DNA of 64,000 nt from G965200765 sp965203865 (GTDB lineage Bacteria; Pseudomonadota; Gammaproteobacteria; Arenicellales; JAJDZL01), in NCBI GenBank assembly GCA_965203865.1, contig OZ241916.1, forward strand, positions 992,001 through 1,056,000, given 5' to 3'. How positions within the stretch are numbered: position 1 is the stretch's first letter; every line of letters starts with the position of its first letter. The translations under genes and the position numbers were made by a program. The notes beneath the pieces were generated by a model, which saw nothing but the letters and a program-made list of their open reading frames with translations, was not told where the DNA came from and searched no databases. Shown here piece after piece: positions 51,760-61,091 of this stretch.

Positions 51760-53493
51760 TTGGAACTTACAGGTGCTGATATTTTAGTTCGCTGCCTAAG
51801 AGATGAGGGTGTGAAATACATCTTTGGCTATCCTGGCGGCGCAGCATTGCATATTTATGATGCCCTCTACAAACAGGATGAAGTCAGGCATATTCTGGTT
51901 CGCCATGAACAGGGTGCTGCCCATGCTGCCGACGGATATGCAAGAGTAACCGGAAAGCCGGGAGTAGTACTGGTAACGTCGGGACCGGGCGTTACAAATA
52001 CGATCACGGGAATAGCAACAGCATACATGGACTCCATTCCAATGGTGGTTATCTCGGGACAAGTACCCACTCATTTAATCGGCGATGATGCATTTCAGGA
52101 GGTGGATGCGCTGGGTGTAACTCGGCCATGCGTCAAGCATAGCTTTCTTGTTAAAGATGTATGCGACCTCTCTTCAACATTAAAAAAAGCATTTTACATC
52201 GCAAATACAGGTCGCCCCGGCCCGGTCATGGTGGATGTGCCAAAAGATGTAACTGCTCAGAAAACAGAATACATCTATCCGAAAAATATTTCCTTGCGGT
52301 CCTATAATCCCACTCGCAAAGGTCACCCGGGCCAGGTCAAGAAAGCGGCTCAGTTATTGCTCCAAGCGACTCGGCCAATCATATATACCGGTGGAGGAGT
52401 TTCAATTTCAGGTGGTGAAGAAGAGTTGCGAAAACTGGTTCGATTATTGCAATATCCTTGCACTAACACACTCATGGGGCTTGGTGCGTATCCTGCGAAT
52501 GATCCTTTATTTATTGGAATGCTTGGCATGCACGGCACTTATGAAGCCAATATGGCAATGCACGACTGCGATGTCATGCTTGCCGTCGGTGCAAGGTTTG
52601 ACGACCGCATTACTGGCGACCTCAAAAAATTCTCCCCGTATGCAAAAATTGTTCATATTGATATTGACCCGTCCTCAATCGGTAAGAACGTCAATGTAGA
52701 GATTCCGATTGTTGGAGATGCAAAGACAGTTCTGGCTGACTTGGTCCATGTACTTGAAGGGAGTGCCGATTCTCCAGATAAAGAGGCACTTGACGCGTGG
52801 TGGCGACAAATCGACAAGTGGCGGTCAATTGACTGTCTGGCCTACGATAAAGACAGCGACAAGATTAAACCGCAGTTTGTTCTTGAAAAGCTTTATGAAA
52901 TTACGAAGGGCGAAGCTTGGGTTACGTCGGACGTGGGGCAGCATCAAATGTGGGCGGCTCAGTTTTATCGTTTCGACATGCCGCGCAGATGGGTGAATTC
53001 AGGCGGACTTGGTACCATGGGATTTGGATTGCCGGCGGCAATGGGAGTGCAGTTCGCAAATCCTGATTCTGATGTAGTGTGCGTTACTGGAGAAGCCAGT
53101 ATTATCATGTGTATTCAGGAGTTGTCCACCTGCAGACAGTATGATTTGCCGATCAAGGTTGTTAATTTGAATAATCGCTATATGGGCATGGTGCGTCAAT
53201 GGCAGGAGTTTTTCTATGATCGACGGTATTCACATTCATATATGGATGCATTGCCGGATTTTGTTGCGCTTGCTGAGAGTTTCGGACACGTAGGGATGAG
53301 TATTGAACAGCCAGGCGATGTTGAGAGTGCCTTGAAGGAGGCAATGGCACTGAAGGACAGGCTGGTTTTCATGGATTTTATCACTGACCAGTCGGAAAAT
53401 GTCTATCCGATGATTGCCGCCGGGGCAGGGCACAACGAAATGCACTTAAGCCCTAACGGAAATGGTTCTCCAGAAGAGCGCGAGCTGGCATAA
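51760..53493 (+). CDS. ilvB: Acetolactate synthase large subunit
   Basis: 577 residues from a TTG preceded by AAGAGG. The thiamine diphosphate glutamate is E50 (RHEQGAAHAADGYAR); the FAD/quinone-like region and the C-terminal TPP motif GEASIIMCIQEL...NNRYMGMV are intact, though the usual GDGSF reads GEASI. It makes 2-acetolactate or acetohydroxybutyrate from pyruvate in valine, leucine and isoleucine synthesis. The ilvN start abuts its stop. Confidence 0.96.
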   Translation: MELTGADILVRCLRDEGVKYIFGYPGGAALHIYDALYKQDEVRHILVRHEQGAAHAADGYARVTGKPGVVLVTSGPGVTNTITGIATAYMDSIPMVVISGQVPTHLIGDDAFQEVDALGVTRPCVKHSFLVKDVCDLSSTLKKAFYIANTGRPGPVMVDVPKDVTAQKTEYIYPKNISLRSYNPTRKGHPGQVKKAAQLLLQATRPIIYTGGGVSISGGEEELRKLVRLLQYPCTNTLMGLGAYPANDPLFIGMLGMHGTYEANMAMHDCDVMLAVGARFDDRITGDLKKFSPYAKIVHIDIDPSSIGKNVNVEIPIVGDAKTVLADLVHVLEGSADSPDKEALDAWWRQIDKWRSIDCLAYDKDSDKIKPQFVLEKLYEITKGEAWVTSDVGQHQMWAAQFYRFDMPRRWVNSGGLGTMGFGLPAAMGVQFANPDSDVVCVTGEASIIMCIQELSTCRQYDLPIKVVNLNNRYMGMVRQWQEFFYDRRYSHSYMDALPDFVALAESFGHVGMSIEQPGDVESALKEAMALKDRLVFMDFITDQSENVYPMIAAGAGHNEMHLSPNGNGSPEERELA

Positions 53494-54036
53494 GTGGAGC
53501 GGCGACACATCATTTCAATTCTGCTTGAGAACGAACCGGGAGCACTTTCCAGAGTTGCCGGGTTGTTTTCCGCCCGCGGCTACAATATAGAAACTCTTAC
53601 AGTTGCGCCGACTGAGGACGATACGCTTTCCCGAATGACAATTGTTACTATCGGGTCTGAAAGAATCGTGGAGCAAATTACAAAGCAGTTGAACAAGCTT
53701 GTTGATGTGGTCAAGCTTTCAGAGTTGACACACGGTGCTCATATTGAACGCGAACTGATGCTTGTAAAGGTGAAGGCAGTTGGAGAGCTTCGCGACGAAG
53801 TGAAGCGATTGGCTGAAATTTTTCGCGGACGAATCATTGATGTAACAGAATCTGTTTATACAATTGAATTAACGGGTGCGGGAGAGAAGTTGGACGCTTT
53901 TCTTGAAGCGTTGAATGTGACCGAGATTATTGAGGTTGTTCGATCTGGCGTGACAGGAATTTCGCGGGGAGAAACAGCATTGGCCATTTCCAGCATTCAT
54001 AAAAAAACAACTCAGAAATTACAGGATAAAAAATGA
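53494..54036 (+). CDS. ilvN: Acetolactate synthase small (regulatory) subunit
   Basis: 180 residues from the GTG directly following the ilvB stop. An N-terminal ACT domain (ISILLENEPGALSRVAGLFSARGYNIETL) and a C-terminal regulatory domain are present. It confers valine feedback inhibition and activates the large subunit. Full length is that of IlvH-type subunits. Overlaps ilvC by ATGA. Confidence 0.95.
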   Translation: MERRHIISILLENEPGALSRVAGLFSARGYNIETLTVAPTEDDTLSRMTIVTIGSERIVEQITKQLNKLVDVVKLSELTHGAHIERELMLVKVKAVGELRDEVKRLAEIFRGRIIDVTESVYTIELTGAGEKLDAFLEALNVTEIIEVVRSGVTGISRGETALAISSIHKKTTQKLQDKK

Positions 54037-55049
54037 AAATTTTCTACGATAGAGATGCGGACCGGTCTGTTATTGCAAGCAAGAAAGTGGCAATTATCGG
54101 ATTTGGCTCGCAGGGACATGCACATGCAGGCAATTTGCAGGATAGCGGAATTGATGTAGTGGTTGGGCTTCGGTCTGGGTCAGAGTCAAGAAAAAAAGCA
54201 GAGAGAGCAGGAATTGCTGTTGCAGATGTTGGTGATGCGGTTGCAAGTGCTGATGTGGTAATGATTCTGGTGCCGGATGAATTGCAATCGAAATTGTATG
54301 ATTCGGAGATCAAGCCGAATTTGAAGCAGGGGGCCGCTATTGCTTTTGCCCATGGCTTCAACATTCACTTCAAGTTTATTCAGCCTGCGGACAATATCGA
54401 TACCTTCATGGTTGCCCCGAAAGGGCCCGGACATCTGGTGCGTTCCACCTATGTCAATGGCGGCGGGGTGCCTTGTTTGATTGCAATTCATCAGGATGCA
54501 AGCGGTTCGACACGCGACATCGCACTGGCTTATGCTTCGGCAATTGGCGGTGGCAGAGCAGGAGTTATTGAGACTACATTTCGGGAAGAAACAGAAACTG
54601 ATTTGTTTGGAGAGCAGACTGTACTATGCGGCGGTGCTACTTCTTTGATTGAAGCAGCTTACGAAACGCTTGTTGAAGCCGGCTATGCTCCAGAAATGGC
54701 CTATTTCGAATGCCTGCATGAATTGAAATTGATTGTTGATTTGATTTATGAAGGTGGTATTCAGAATATGCGCTATTCCGTTTCCAATACTGCCGAGTAT
54801 GGTGACCTGACCCGGGGACCAAGAGTTGTCAACGACAGTACCAGGAAGGAAATGAAGAAAATTCTTTCTGAAATTCAGTCCGGTGAATTTGCGCGGGAGT
54901 GGATGGATGAAAATGCTTCAGGTAGTCACAACTTTAATAAATTGAGAGCGGCATCGGCTGGAAAAGGAATAGAAGAAGTCGGCTCGTCTTTGCGTGCCAT
55001 GATGCCTTGGATTGCCGCTGGCCGACTCGTAGACCGCGATATAAACTAG
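54033..55049 (+). CDS. ilvC: Ketol-acid reductoisomerase
   Basis: 338 residues, class I length. The NADPH loop is IIGFGSQGHAHAGNL with LRSGSES following (R and S residues favour NADPH). Metal-binding acidic residues lie in ETDLFGEQTVLCGG and the C-terminal FECLHELKLIVDL. It converts acetolactate to dihydroxyisovalerate. Its start overlaps the ilvN stop by 4 bp. Confidence 0.97.
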   Translation: MKIFYDRDADRSVIASKKVAIIGFGSQGHAHAGNLQDSGIDVVVGLRSGSESRKKAERAGIAVADVGDAVASADVVMILVPDELQSKLYDSEIKPNLKQGAAIAFAHGFNIHFKFIQPADNIDTFMVAPKGPGHLVRSTYVNGGGVPCLIAIHQDASGSTRDIALAYASAIGGGRAGVIETTFREETETDLFGEQTVLCGGATSLIEAAYETLVEAGYAPEMAYFECLHELKLIVDLIYEGGIQNMRYSVSNTAEYGDLTRGPRVVNDSTRKEMKKILSEIQSGEFAREWMDENASGSHNFNKLRAASAGKGIEEVGSSLRAMMPWIAAGRLVDRDIN

Positions 55050-55050
55050 C

Positions 55051-55686
55051 ATGAGTATTGCCCGTGAAGGATACTCCTTTGTTTTGGCGAGTTTCCTTTT
55101 CGCAATTGCAATTACAGGCCTGTTCGGGTGGATATGGGCAGTACCTTTCTGGCTGATTGCAATATTTGTTCTTCAATTTTTCAGGGAACCCGATAGAACA
55201 ATTCCCACAGAAGCGGGTGTCGTAGTTTCTCCTGCTGACGGTAAGGTGGTTTCTGTATCAGAGGCTAAAAACCCGTTCAACGACGAAAATTCAACAAGAA
55301 TCGCAATATTTCTGAATGTGTTTTCCGTTCACTCCAATCGAATTCCGATCGCGGGACGTATAGTGGAACAAAAATACATTTCTGGAAAATTCTTCAATGC
55401 TGCAATAGACAAGTCCTCCGAAGAAAATGAGCGAAACATGATAGTTATTCGTACTGAAAACGACAATGAGGTAACTTGCGTGCAAATAGCAGGTTTAATA
55501 GCGAGACGGATTCTGTGGTATGTAGGAAAAGATGACGAGGTTGCCCGGGGTCAGAAATATGGTTTTATCAGGTTTGGTTCCCGGGTAGAATTGTTTTTAC
55601 CGCCTCAGTACAGGGTTCTTGCTGGCATTGGCGACAAGGTAAGAGGAGGGGCGGATATTATTGCTGAAACAAGTGAGGCAAATTGA
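55051..55686 (+). CDS. psd: Phosphatidylserine decarboxylase, short form
   Basis: 211-residue proenzyme with two N-terminal membrane helices. The self-cleavage site that generates the pyruvoyl group is predicted between G176 and S177 in RFGSRVELFLP. SPADG and FLNVFSVHSNRIPI blocks are typical of the short class. It makes phosphatidylethanolamine. It begins 1 bp after ilvC, and with pssA next it forms a phospholipid pair attached to the ilv operon. Confidence 0.93.
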   Translation: MSIAREGYSFVLASFLFAIAITGLFGWIWAVPFWLIAIFVLQFFREPDRTIPTEAGVVVSPADGKVVSVSEAKNPFNDENSTRIAIFLNVFSVHSNRIPIAGRIVEQKYISGKFFNAAIDKSSEENERNMIVIRTENDNEVTCVQIAGLIARRILWYVGKDDEVARGQKYGFIRFGSRVELFLPPQYRVLAGIGDKVRGGADIIAETSEAN

Positions 55687-55808
55687 AGAAGCGACAGTGT
55701 GTTAAAATTGCACATATCACAAGTTCTGTTGAATTTCTGCCAATTGCAAATTGATTGCCATCGCTGCATAAACGGTTCTTTGAATGCGAACCTTGATTCG
55801 TAAGTAAG

Positions 55809-56588
55809 ATGCTAGAGCCAGACCACTCTACAATAAAAACAAGAAAAAGCCAGCCCAAGCGGCGTGGCATATACATACTCCCCAATTTGCTTACAACAGG
55901 GGCTTTGTTCTTTGGATTTTTTGCGATTATTCAGGCCACTATGAAAAATTTCGAGACGGCGGCCATAGCAGTACTAATTGCGTTGATTCTTGACGGGCTT
56001 GATGGACGCGTTGCCCGATTGACAAATACTTCAAGTGAGTTTGGCAAGGAGTTTGACAGTCTTTCTGATGTAATTTGCTTCGGTCTCGCTCCTGCACTGA
56101 TGTTGTTTGAATGGTCGCTTTCAGCAGTTGGAAAAATTGGCTGGTTGTGTGCATTTGTTTATGTAGCAGCTACGGCGCTTCGGCTTGCTCGCTTTAATAC
56201 ATATTCTGCGTCGGAACCTGGATTCTTTCAGGGCTTGCCGTGTCCTCCGGCAGCAGCGTTTCTTGTTACATGGATGTGGGTAATTGAAGGCACAAGTTTT
56301 AGCGGAAGTACAATTATCGGGGTGGTTACGACGATTCTAATCTCTGCCATGGCTATAGGAATGGTTAGCAGCATACCTTACTTGAGCTTCAAAAATCTGG
56401 ATTTGAAAGGCAGGATTCCCTTTGTTGCCGCAATTGCCATGGTGTTTGCAATTGCCTTGATTTCGTTTGACCCGCCTCGAGTATTGTTCATCATGCTTCT
56501 TGCCTATGCCGTTTCCGGGCCTATATTGTGGATGTTGAGGAAATTGAAGAAGAAAAGAAAATCAAGTATCAAGAAAGAAGAAAATTGA
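55809..56588 (+). CDS. pssA: CDP-diacylglycerol-serine O-phosphatidyltransferase
   Basis: 259 residues with several membrane helices. The CDP-alcohol phosphotransferase motif D-G-x2-(A/G)-R-x8-G-x3-D-x3-D is present from DGLDGRVARL to EFDSLSD (about residues 58-81). It makes phosphatidylserine, the substrate of Psd. The Lys-rich C-terminal tail is cytoplasmic. Confidence 0.95.
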   Translation: MLEPDHSTIKTRKSQPKRRGIYILPNLLTTGALFFGFFAIIQATMKNFETAAIAVLIALILDGLDGRVARLTNTSSEFGKEFDSLSDVICFGLAPALMLFEWSLSAVGKIGWLCAFVYVAATALRLARFNTYSASEPGFFQGLPCPPAAAFLVTWMWVIEGTSFSGSTIIGVVTTILISAMAIGMVSSIPYLSFKNLDLKGRIPFVAAIAMVFAIALISFDPPRVLFIMLLAYAVSGPILWMLRKLKKKRKSSIKKEEN

Positions 56589-56828
56589 TGGTATGAGTTC
56601 AATCCTATAGAGAGCGACGGGTTGTCTTGAAATTCAATAGTTTCAAGCAATGGAACTTCCCCACCTTTAAGCGGGGGGTTGCCATGATAGGAAGCGTTGA
56701 TATTTGCACTCGCTGCATTTTCCAGAAATTCAGTGATTTCGAATGCGCTTGATACGAGCGATTTACATTTTTTCTGTTGCATCAGACAACTCCAGACTGC
56801 TGATCTAAGCAACCTGGATACTGTTGAC
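56589..56828. other. Spacer with a C/G-rich hairpin
   Basis: Contains CCCC-ACCTTTAAG-CGGGG near 56656-56675. Short GC hairpins of this form can be ends of IS200/IS605-type elements, but no transposase or second end is seen. It could equally serve as terminator for pssA or the convergent paralogue. Confidence 0.3.
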
Positions 56829-58175
56829 TTATTTCGGGCAGGAGTTCAACGACTCAACTTGCTTGCTAATGGCCGAATCCAGTTCATCCCGCAGCATGTG
56901 CAACGCAGCAGAATAATGCGACATTAATTTGCTGTATGATTGAAGCTCTTTTGGAAGAACTTTCGTATATTCACACCACAATTCTTCCACGGAGTGAACT
57001 TTTGGCATAAGCAAGGCTGAAAATTTGTTTTCGGCTGTTAAAGGATAATCTTGAAGTTCAAGTGGTCTTTGCCGTCTGTTCAATCGATCTACCAGTTGAT
57101 TTGCAATTTCATCGGTATCCACACTTTCAACATTGCCATCTATATCCAATACTCTAAATCTGGTTGTTTTCTTGCCACTAATCACGACACCATTCATACC
57201 AAGAGTCAACATTCCATGCTGCTTTCCAAAACGAAGTGCTAATAGTGCAACGTCACCGCAAGCGACTAGTCTGGGAGTTCTATTATATTGGTTTGGGCAA
57301 TCGGCAATATGATCTTTGCACTCTCGAATTATTTTATCCATGGTTAGCAAAGGAACAATTTTTCCGTCCAACTCCATGTCTTTAGTCCAACCTGGTGGAG
57401 ATGGTAGTTTTTGGTTCTTCAAATCAATTGCCGTAATATTTGAGATATCGCTTCTGCCCTTTACCTTAACTGGACCGATTTCAACAACATTCTCAACAAA
57501 TCGTGTAAACTGTTCTGGTGTTAAATCGGGATTGGCGAAATAAAGTAAATTGAGAATTGCTATTACACTAGGCATAGTTGCAAGTTCATCATTTGAACTG
57601 GACGCATGTGGTTCACATTGAAGATTACCATTTGTACTGAAGCACATTCTTGCCATAATCGTCAGTGCACGACAGATTAAATCTTTATGTGGCATGTTTT
57701 TAGGACGAACTTCAGAACCGCAGATCAATTTAACAATCAGTTTGCTAAGTAAAAAGCCAACCGTACCGGATAGACTATTCTCTCCGACATCAAGGGCATA
57801 TTTAAGTTGCTTTACTACAAATTCAGGTGAATTCGAGATTCTTTGAAACAATGCACCATCTTGGTCATAGTTGACATCTAGCAGTAAGGCTCGCATTCGC
57901 GTATTTTTTTTCTTGCACAGTTTATCTAACAATTTGAATATATTTTTATTGTCAGCCTGTGGTATTTCAACAGTAAAACGATTTGCTTTTTTGCAGTCTT
58001 TCTTTCTAGAGCAACAGAGCGTACTTGACACGGTCGAAAAGATAAATTCAGACTCTTTCAGGTATATTTCCGTTTTCGATTGATTTTGAAGCTGCATTGC
58101 GACCTCTTGCCAGTTTTTATTGATATACTCGTACTCCAATGTTGAGCATGATAATTTTTCTGAAATAATCTTCAT
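56829..58175 (-). CDS. Unrecognised protein, paralogue 1 (CC-x5-C motif)
   Basis: About 448 residues from the ATG at 58173-58175 (an upstream TTG is possible). It shares with the gene upstream a CCSxxxDCKKA motif near residue 60, a LLLDVNYDxxGxLFQRI block, a PPGWxxxMxLxGKIxPLL block, an ACGDxALxxLRF block and a YSKLxxHYxxAL C-terminus. The late cysteine followed by a beta-rich segment (VACGDVALLALRFG...FRVLDIDGN) faintly recalls the C-terminal domain of PcfJ-like mobile-element proteins, but I do not assign that family. The two genes form a unit with a gap of 18 bp or less. Confidence 0.7.
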   Translation of the reverse strand: MKIISEKLSCSTLEYEYINKNWQEVAMQLQNQSKTEIYLKESEFIFSTVSSTLCCSRKKDCKKANRFTVEIPQADNKNIFKLLDKLCKKKNTRMRALLLDVNYDQDGALFQRISNSPEFVVKQLKYALDVGENSLSGTVGFLLSKLIVKLICGSEVRPKNMPHKDLICRALTIMARMCFSTNGNLQCEPHASSSNDELATMPSVIAILNLLYFANPDLTPEQFTRFVENVVEIGPVKVKGRSDISNITAIDLKNQKLPSPPGWTKDMELDGKIVPLLTMDKIIRECKDHIADCPNQYNRTPRLVACGDVALLALRFGKQHGMLTLGMNGVVISGKKTTRFRVLDIDGNVESVDTDEIANQLVDRLNRRQRPLELQDYPLTAENKFSALLMPKVHSVEELWCEYTKVLPKELQSYSKLMSHYSAALHMLRDELDSAISKQVESLNSCPK

Positions 58176-58193
58176 TTGCGATAGTATCAATCG

Positions 58194-59552
58194 TCATCGC
58201 AACTCACATATAGTCTGGTCGTAGTTATCCCTTATAGTGCGCAAAGCGTCTGTGTAGTGGGATTCCAGTTTGCTGTACGATTGGAATCTATTTGGAAGTA
58301 CGCTTGAAAATAAATTCCACAAATCATTAGAAGTTCCTTTAGGAATGATCAAACTGTTCAGATTATCAATTTGCAATGGATAATTGTCTTTTGGTAAAGA
58401 CAGTGATTGACGACTATTTAACTGTGCTACTAGATTGTCAGAAGCATTCTTGATTTTGGAAGTGGGGTATGTATTGCCCGGTCCTTTCAATTCTCCAATA
58501 TCAAACTCTAATGATTCTCTTGATTTTTTACGCATATTAAGCATAAGTGTTGCACGCGACTTATTGAAGCGAAGTGAGAAGAGTGCAATATCACCGCAAC
58601 TGGCTTCTATAATGTATCCCATATCCGTTTCCAGGCAGTTGTCATTCTCCTTGCCTTCCTGCAATACGCCTTTTGCACTCAACAAAGGTATAATTTTCCC
58701 TTGCAAACCCATCTCACTATCCCAACCAGGTGGTGCTGGCCAAGTGAGATTCTTTATATCCGTCTGTATTACTCCATTGCGACACACGTTCCAAAGCCAA
58801 TCTCGAGAACATCTAAATCTTCGATAGGAATTGTATAAATAGACATTATCTTCAACATGCCTGGCAAATCGTGCAAGTTGATATGGTGTCGGAACAGGCT
58901 TGTTTGTATAGAGCATTTTTAGTATGGAAAGTGTTCCTGCATAAAACTCGTGATTGTAACTTGGTGAAAAAGTCTTGCAATGCGCTTGATAATTCAATGC
59001 GAAGCACGCAAGTGAGACAATATTCAATGACTCATAAAAGGTATAGATGTTGGGAATATCACCAGGATTAATATTAGTACCAGCCAGAACGGCAACCATT
59101 AACTTTCCTAATAAAAGATCAATAGTACTGGATTGAAAATAATTTGCATTATTTGTGGCATATACAAGTTGTTCTTTAGCAAAACGAGGTGCATTTGCGA
59201 TTCTTTGAAACAAGTGACCTTTTTCGTCATAATTTACGTCTAGCAGAATTGCCCTATACAGCATGTCCTGTTCGTTTTCCACTTTGCCTAGCAATCTGGA
59301 AATAGTGTCACATTCTGCGTACCGCGGCATTTCTTTGGCAAAGTATTGTGCTTTCTTGCAATCTTCCAAACCAGAGCAACAGAGTATTTTTGACACGGTA
59401 GGTACAATGGTATCCGGATTGTTGGCAATATTTCGAAAGGGTGCTAAAGATTTATGTTGTCTCATTAAATTCACAGCAGCCCATGGCCAGTTTTTAGCGA
59501 AGTTCTCGCCCTTGCAATTTGTGTCTGAAATGATTTCTGAGTGATCTTTCAT
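58194..59552 (-). CDS. Unrecognised protein, paralogue 2 (CC-x5-C motif)
   Basis: About 452 residues from the ATG at 59550-59552 (MKDHSE); a TTG at 59612 would add 20. Paralogue of the gene just downstream: CCSGLEDCKKAQ, AILLDVNYDEKGHLFQRIANAP, PAPPGWDSEMGLQGKIIPLL, SCGDIALFSLRFN and YSKLESHYTDALRTIRD are shared in order. No signal peptide or membrane helix. AT-rich codon use and a position between pssA and fabI suggest an acquired accessory pair. Function unknown. Confidence 0.7.
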   Translation of the reverse strand: MKDHSEIISDTNCKGENFAKNWPWAAVNLMRQHKSLAPFRNIANNPDTIVPTVSKILCCSGLEDCKKAQYFAKEMPRYAECDTISRLLGKVENEQDMLYRAILLDVNYDEKGHLFQRIANAPRFAKEQLVYATNNANYFQSSTIDLLLGKLMVAVLAGTNINPGDIPNIYTFYESLNIVSLACFALNYQAHCKTFSPSYNHEFYAGTLSILKMLYTNKPVPTPYQLARFARHVEDNVYLYNSYRRFRCSRDWLWNVCRNGVIQTDIKNLTWPAPPGWDSEMGLQGKIIPLLSAKGVLQEGKENDNCLETDMGYIIEASCGDIALFSLRFNKSRATLMLNMRKKSRESLEFDIGELKGPGNTYPTSKIKNASDNLVAQLNSRQSLSLPKDNYPLQIDNLNSLIIPKGTSNDLWNLFSSVLPNRFQSYSKLESHYTDALRTIRDNYDQTICELR

Positions 59553-59739
59553 TTGAATGTTGCTTGTTGTATTCGAAAGTAATTCAAAAAGTAAAGTTGT
59601 AAAACTGTGCAAAATTTATACTTGAAATTTTTTTGAAAATCAAGAGTCGAACAGCTTTGTATGACTGAAATTGTCATATTTTCGTGAAATCTCTGTCTTT
59701 CAAGGACAATTGATTACACCAAAAGACGGTAATGTAGCT

Positions 59740-60130
59740 GTGTCGTCCTGCTGAGCGTAAAAGGCAGGATTTGTAAATCAAGTGCAATCAGGCAAAGCCC
59801 CAGCAGTTCGCTGATAGCAAGGTAGCTTTATCAGCTATCGAAGGGGTTAGCAAAAGGTGTCCCTTGGCTAGAATGCCAGCCGTATTTGTGTGGGCATGAC
59901 CCGGGAATGAGATGAGTCAATCAACATGAAGGGGAAAACTATAGTGCTTGCTCGTATAGCAATAAGGTACTAAAATGGCAAAAAATTCGGCGAAGATTGC
60001 TGGCAGCGAGTGCATTCTGGCCCTGAGCAAGGCGGGCGATAGTGCATCAGCGGTGTCACAGACACGAAAAGGAATTGGCATTCCCTGTGTCCAGAAGAAT
60101 TATGGGTTGAGTGCTTCCTGTTGAAAAATT
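59740..60130 (+). ncRNA. Structured-RNA-like region, possible group II intron 5' relic
   Basis: The 570-base gap between the paralogues and fabI contains a GTGTCG start followed by stems (TCCTGCT/AGGCAGGA; GCTGATA/TATCAGC) and a GGTTAGCAAAAGGTGTCC segment. Such stretches are reminiscent of the 5' domains of bacterial group II introns. A short frame beginning MAKNSAKIAGSE follows at 59974. No reverse transcriptase or intron 3' end is present. Identification is tentative. Confidence 0.3.
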
Positions 60131-60179
60131 TCAAATAGTCAAAACTGCTCGAAAAACCAATAACTTGGCAGCTACGAAA

Positions 60180-60980
60180 CTAACTCTTTGTTGCAAGCAC
60201 GTTTTCACCAAGCCCTACGATATTGAATCCTCCATCCACATAAAGTATTTCTCCAGTAATTCCAGAAGCCAGGTCCGAGCACAGAAATGCTGCGGCATTT
60301 CCTACTTCGTCAATTGAAACACTGCGTCCCAAAGGGGCAACTTTTTCATAATGATCAATCATTGATTTCATGCCGCGAATGCCGGATGCGGCAAGTGTTC
60401 GAATGGGGCCGGCTGATACTGCGTTGACTCGTATTCCTCTCGGTCCCAGCGTCTGAGCTGTGTATCGTACATTCGCTTCCAGACTCGCCTTTGCCAAGCC
60501 CATTACATTGTAGCTTGGCATGGCTTTTATTGCGCCGATATAGGTTAATGTCAGCATTGAACCCATTTGGTTTTCCATAAGCGGGGCAAATTCCCGTGCC
60601 ATGGCTGAAAAGCTGTATGAACTAATATCATGTGCCATTGAAAAGCCTTCGCGAGTTACGGCATCTAGAAACATTCCTTCAAGCTGGTCTCTTGGAGCAT
60701 ACGCAAGGGAATGTACCAAAATATCCAGTTGGTTCCAGCACGCCTTCACTTTGTCTCGAAGCAGTACAATTTCTTCATCAGTGGAAACATCGCATGGTTC
60801 CACCAGTTTTGCTCCCAAGGTGCCTGCAAATTTTTTTACCCGGGGTTCCAGTTTTTCATTTTGGTAAGTAAGCCCGAGTTCAGCCCCTTGATCATGCATA
60901 GCCTTTGCGATCCCCCAGGCGATTGAACGTTCACTTGCGATACCAGTGATGATTGCTTTTTTTCCAGACAAAAAACCCAT
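60180..60980 (-). CDS. fabI: Enoyl-[acyl-carrier-protein] reductase (NADH)
   Basis: 266 residues. N-terminal TGIASERSIAWGIA is the FabI cofactor motif; the catalytic pair is Y157 and K164 (PSYNVMGLAKAS) with Y147 upstream, matching E. coli Y146/Y156/K163 spacing. It completes each elongation cycle of fatty-acid synthesis. Divergent from rsmJ. Confidence 0.97.
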   Translation of the reverse strand: MGFLSGKKAIITGIASERSIAWGIAKAMHDQGAELGLTYQNEKLEPRVKKFAGTLGAKLVEPCDVSTDEEIVLLRDKVKACWNQLDILVHSLAYAPRDQLEGMFLDAVTREGFSMAHDISSYSFSAMAREFAPLMENQMGSMLTLTYIGAIKAMPSYNVMGLAKASLEANVRYTAQTLGPRGIRVNAVSAGPIRTLAASGIRGMKSMIDHYEKVAPLGRSVSIDEVGNAAAFLCSDLASGITGEILYVDGGFNIVGLGENVLATKS

Positions 60981-61091
60981 TGCTATATGCTTTAAAAGTG
61001 TAGATGGTTATTCAAAGTAAATGGTGCGTTAAGGTATAACAATTGTACCATTGCAGGACACATTAAATGAAAAACATGGGACATTATACAA

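Noticed and set aside
56504..56812. 102-codon minus-strand frame after pssA
   Set aside because: Antisense to the Lys-rich pssA tail and the spacer hairpin; composition is not protein-like.
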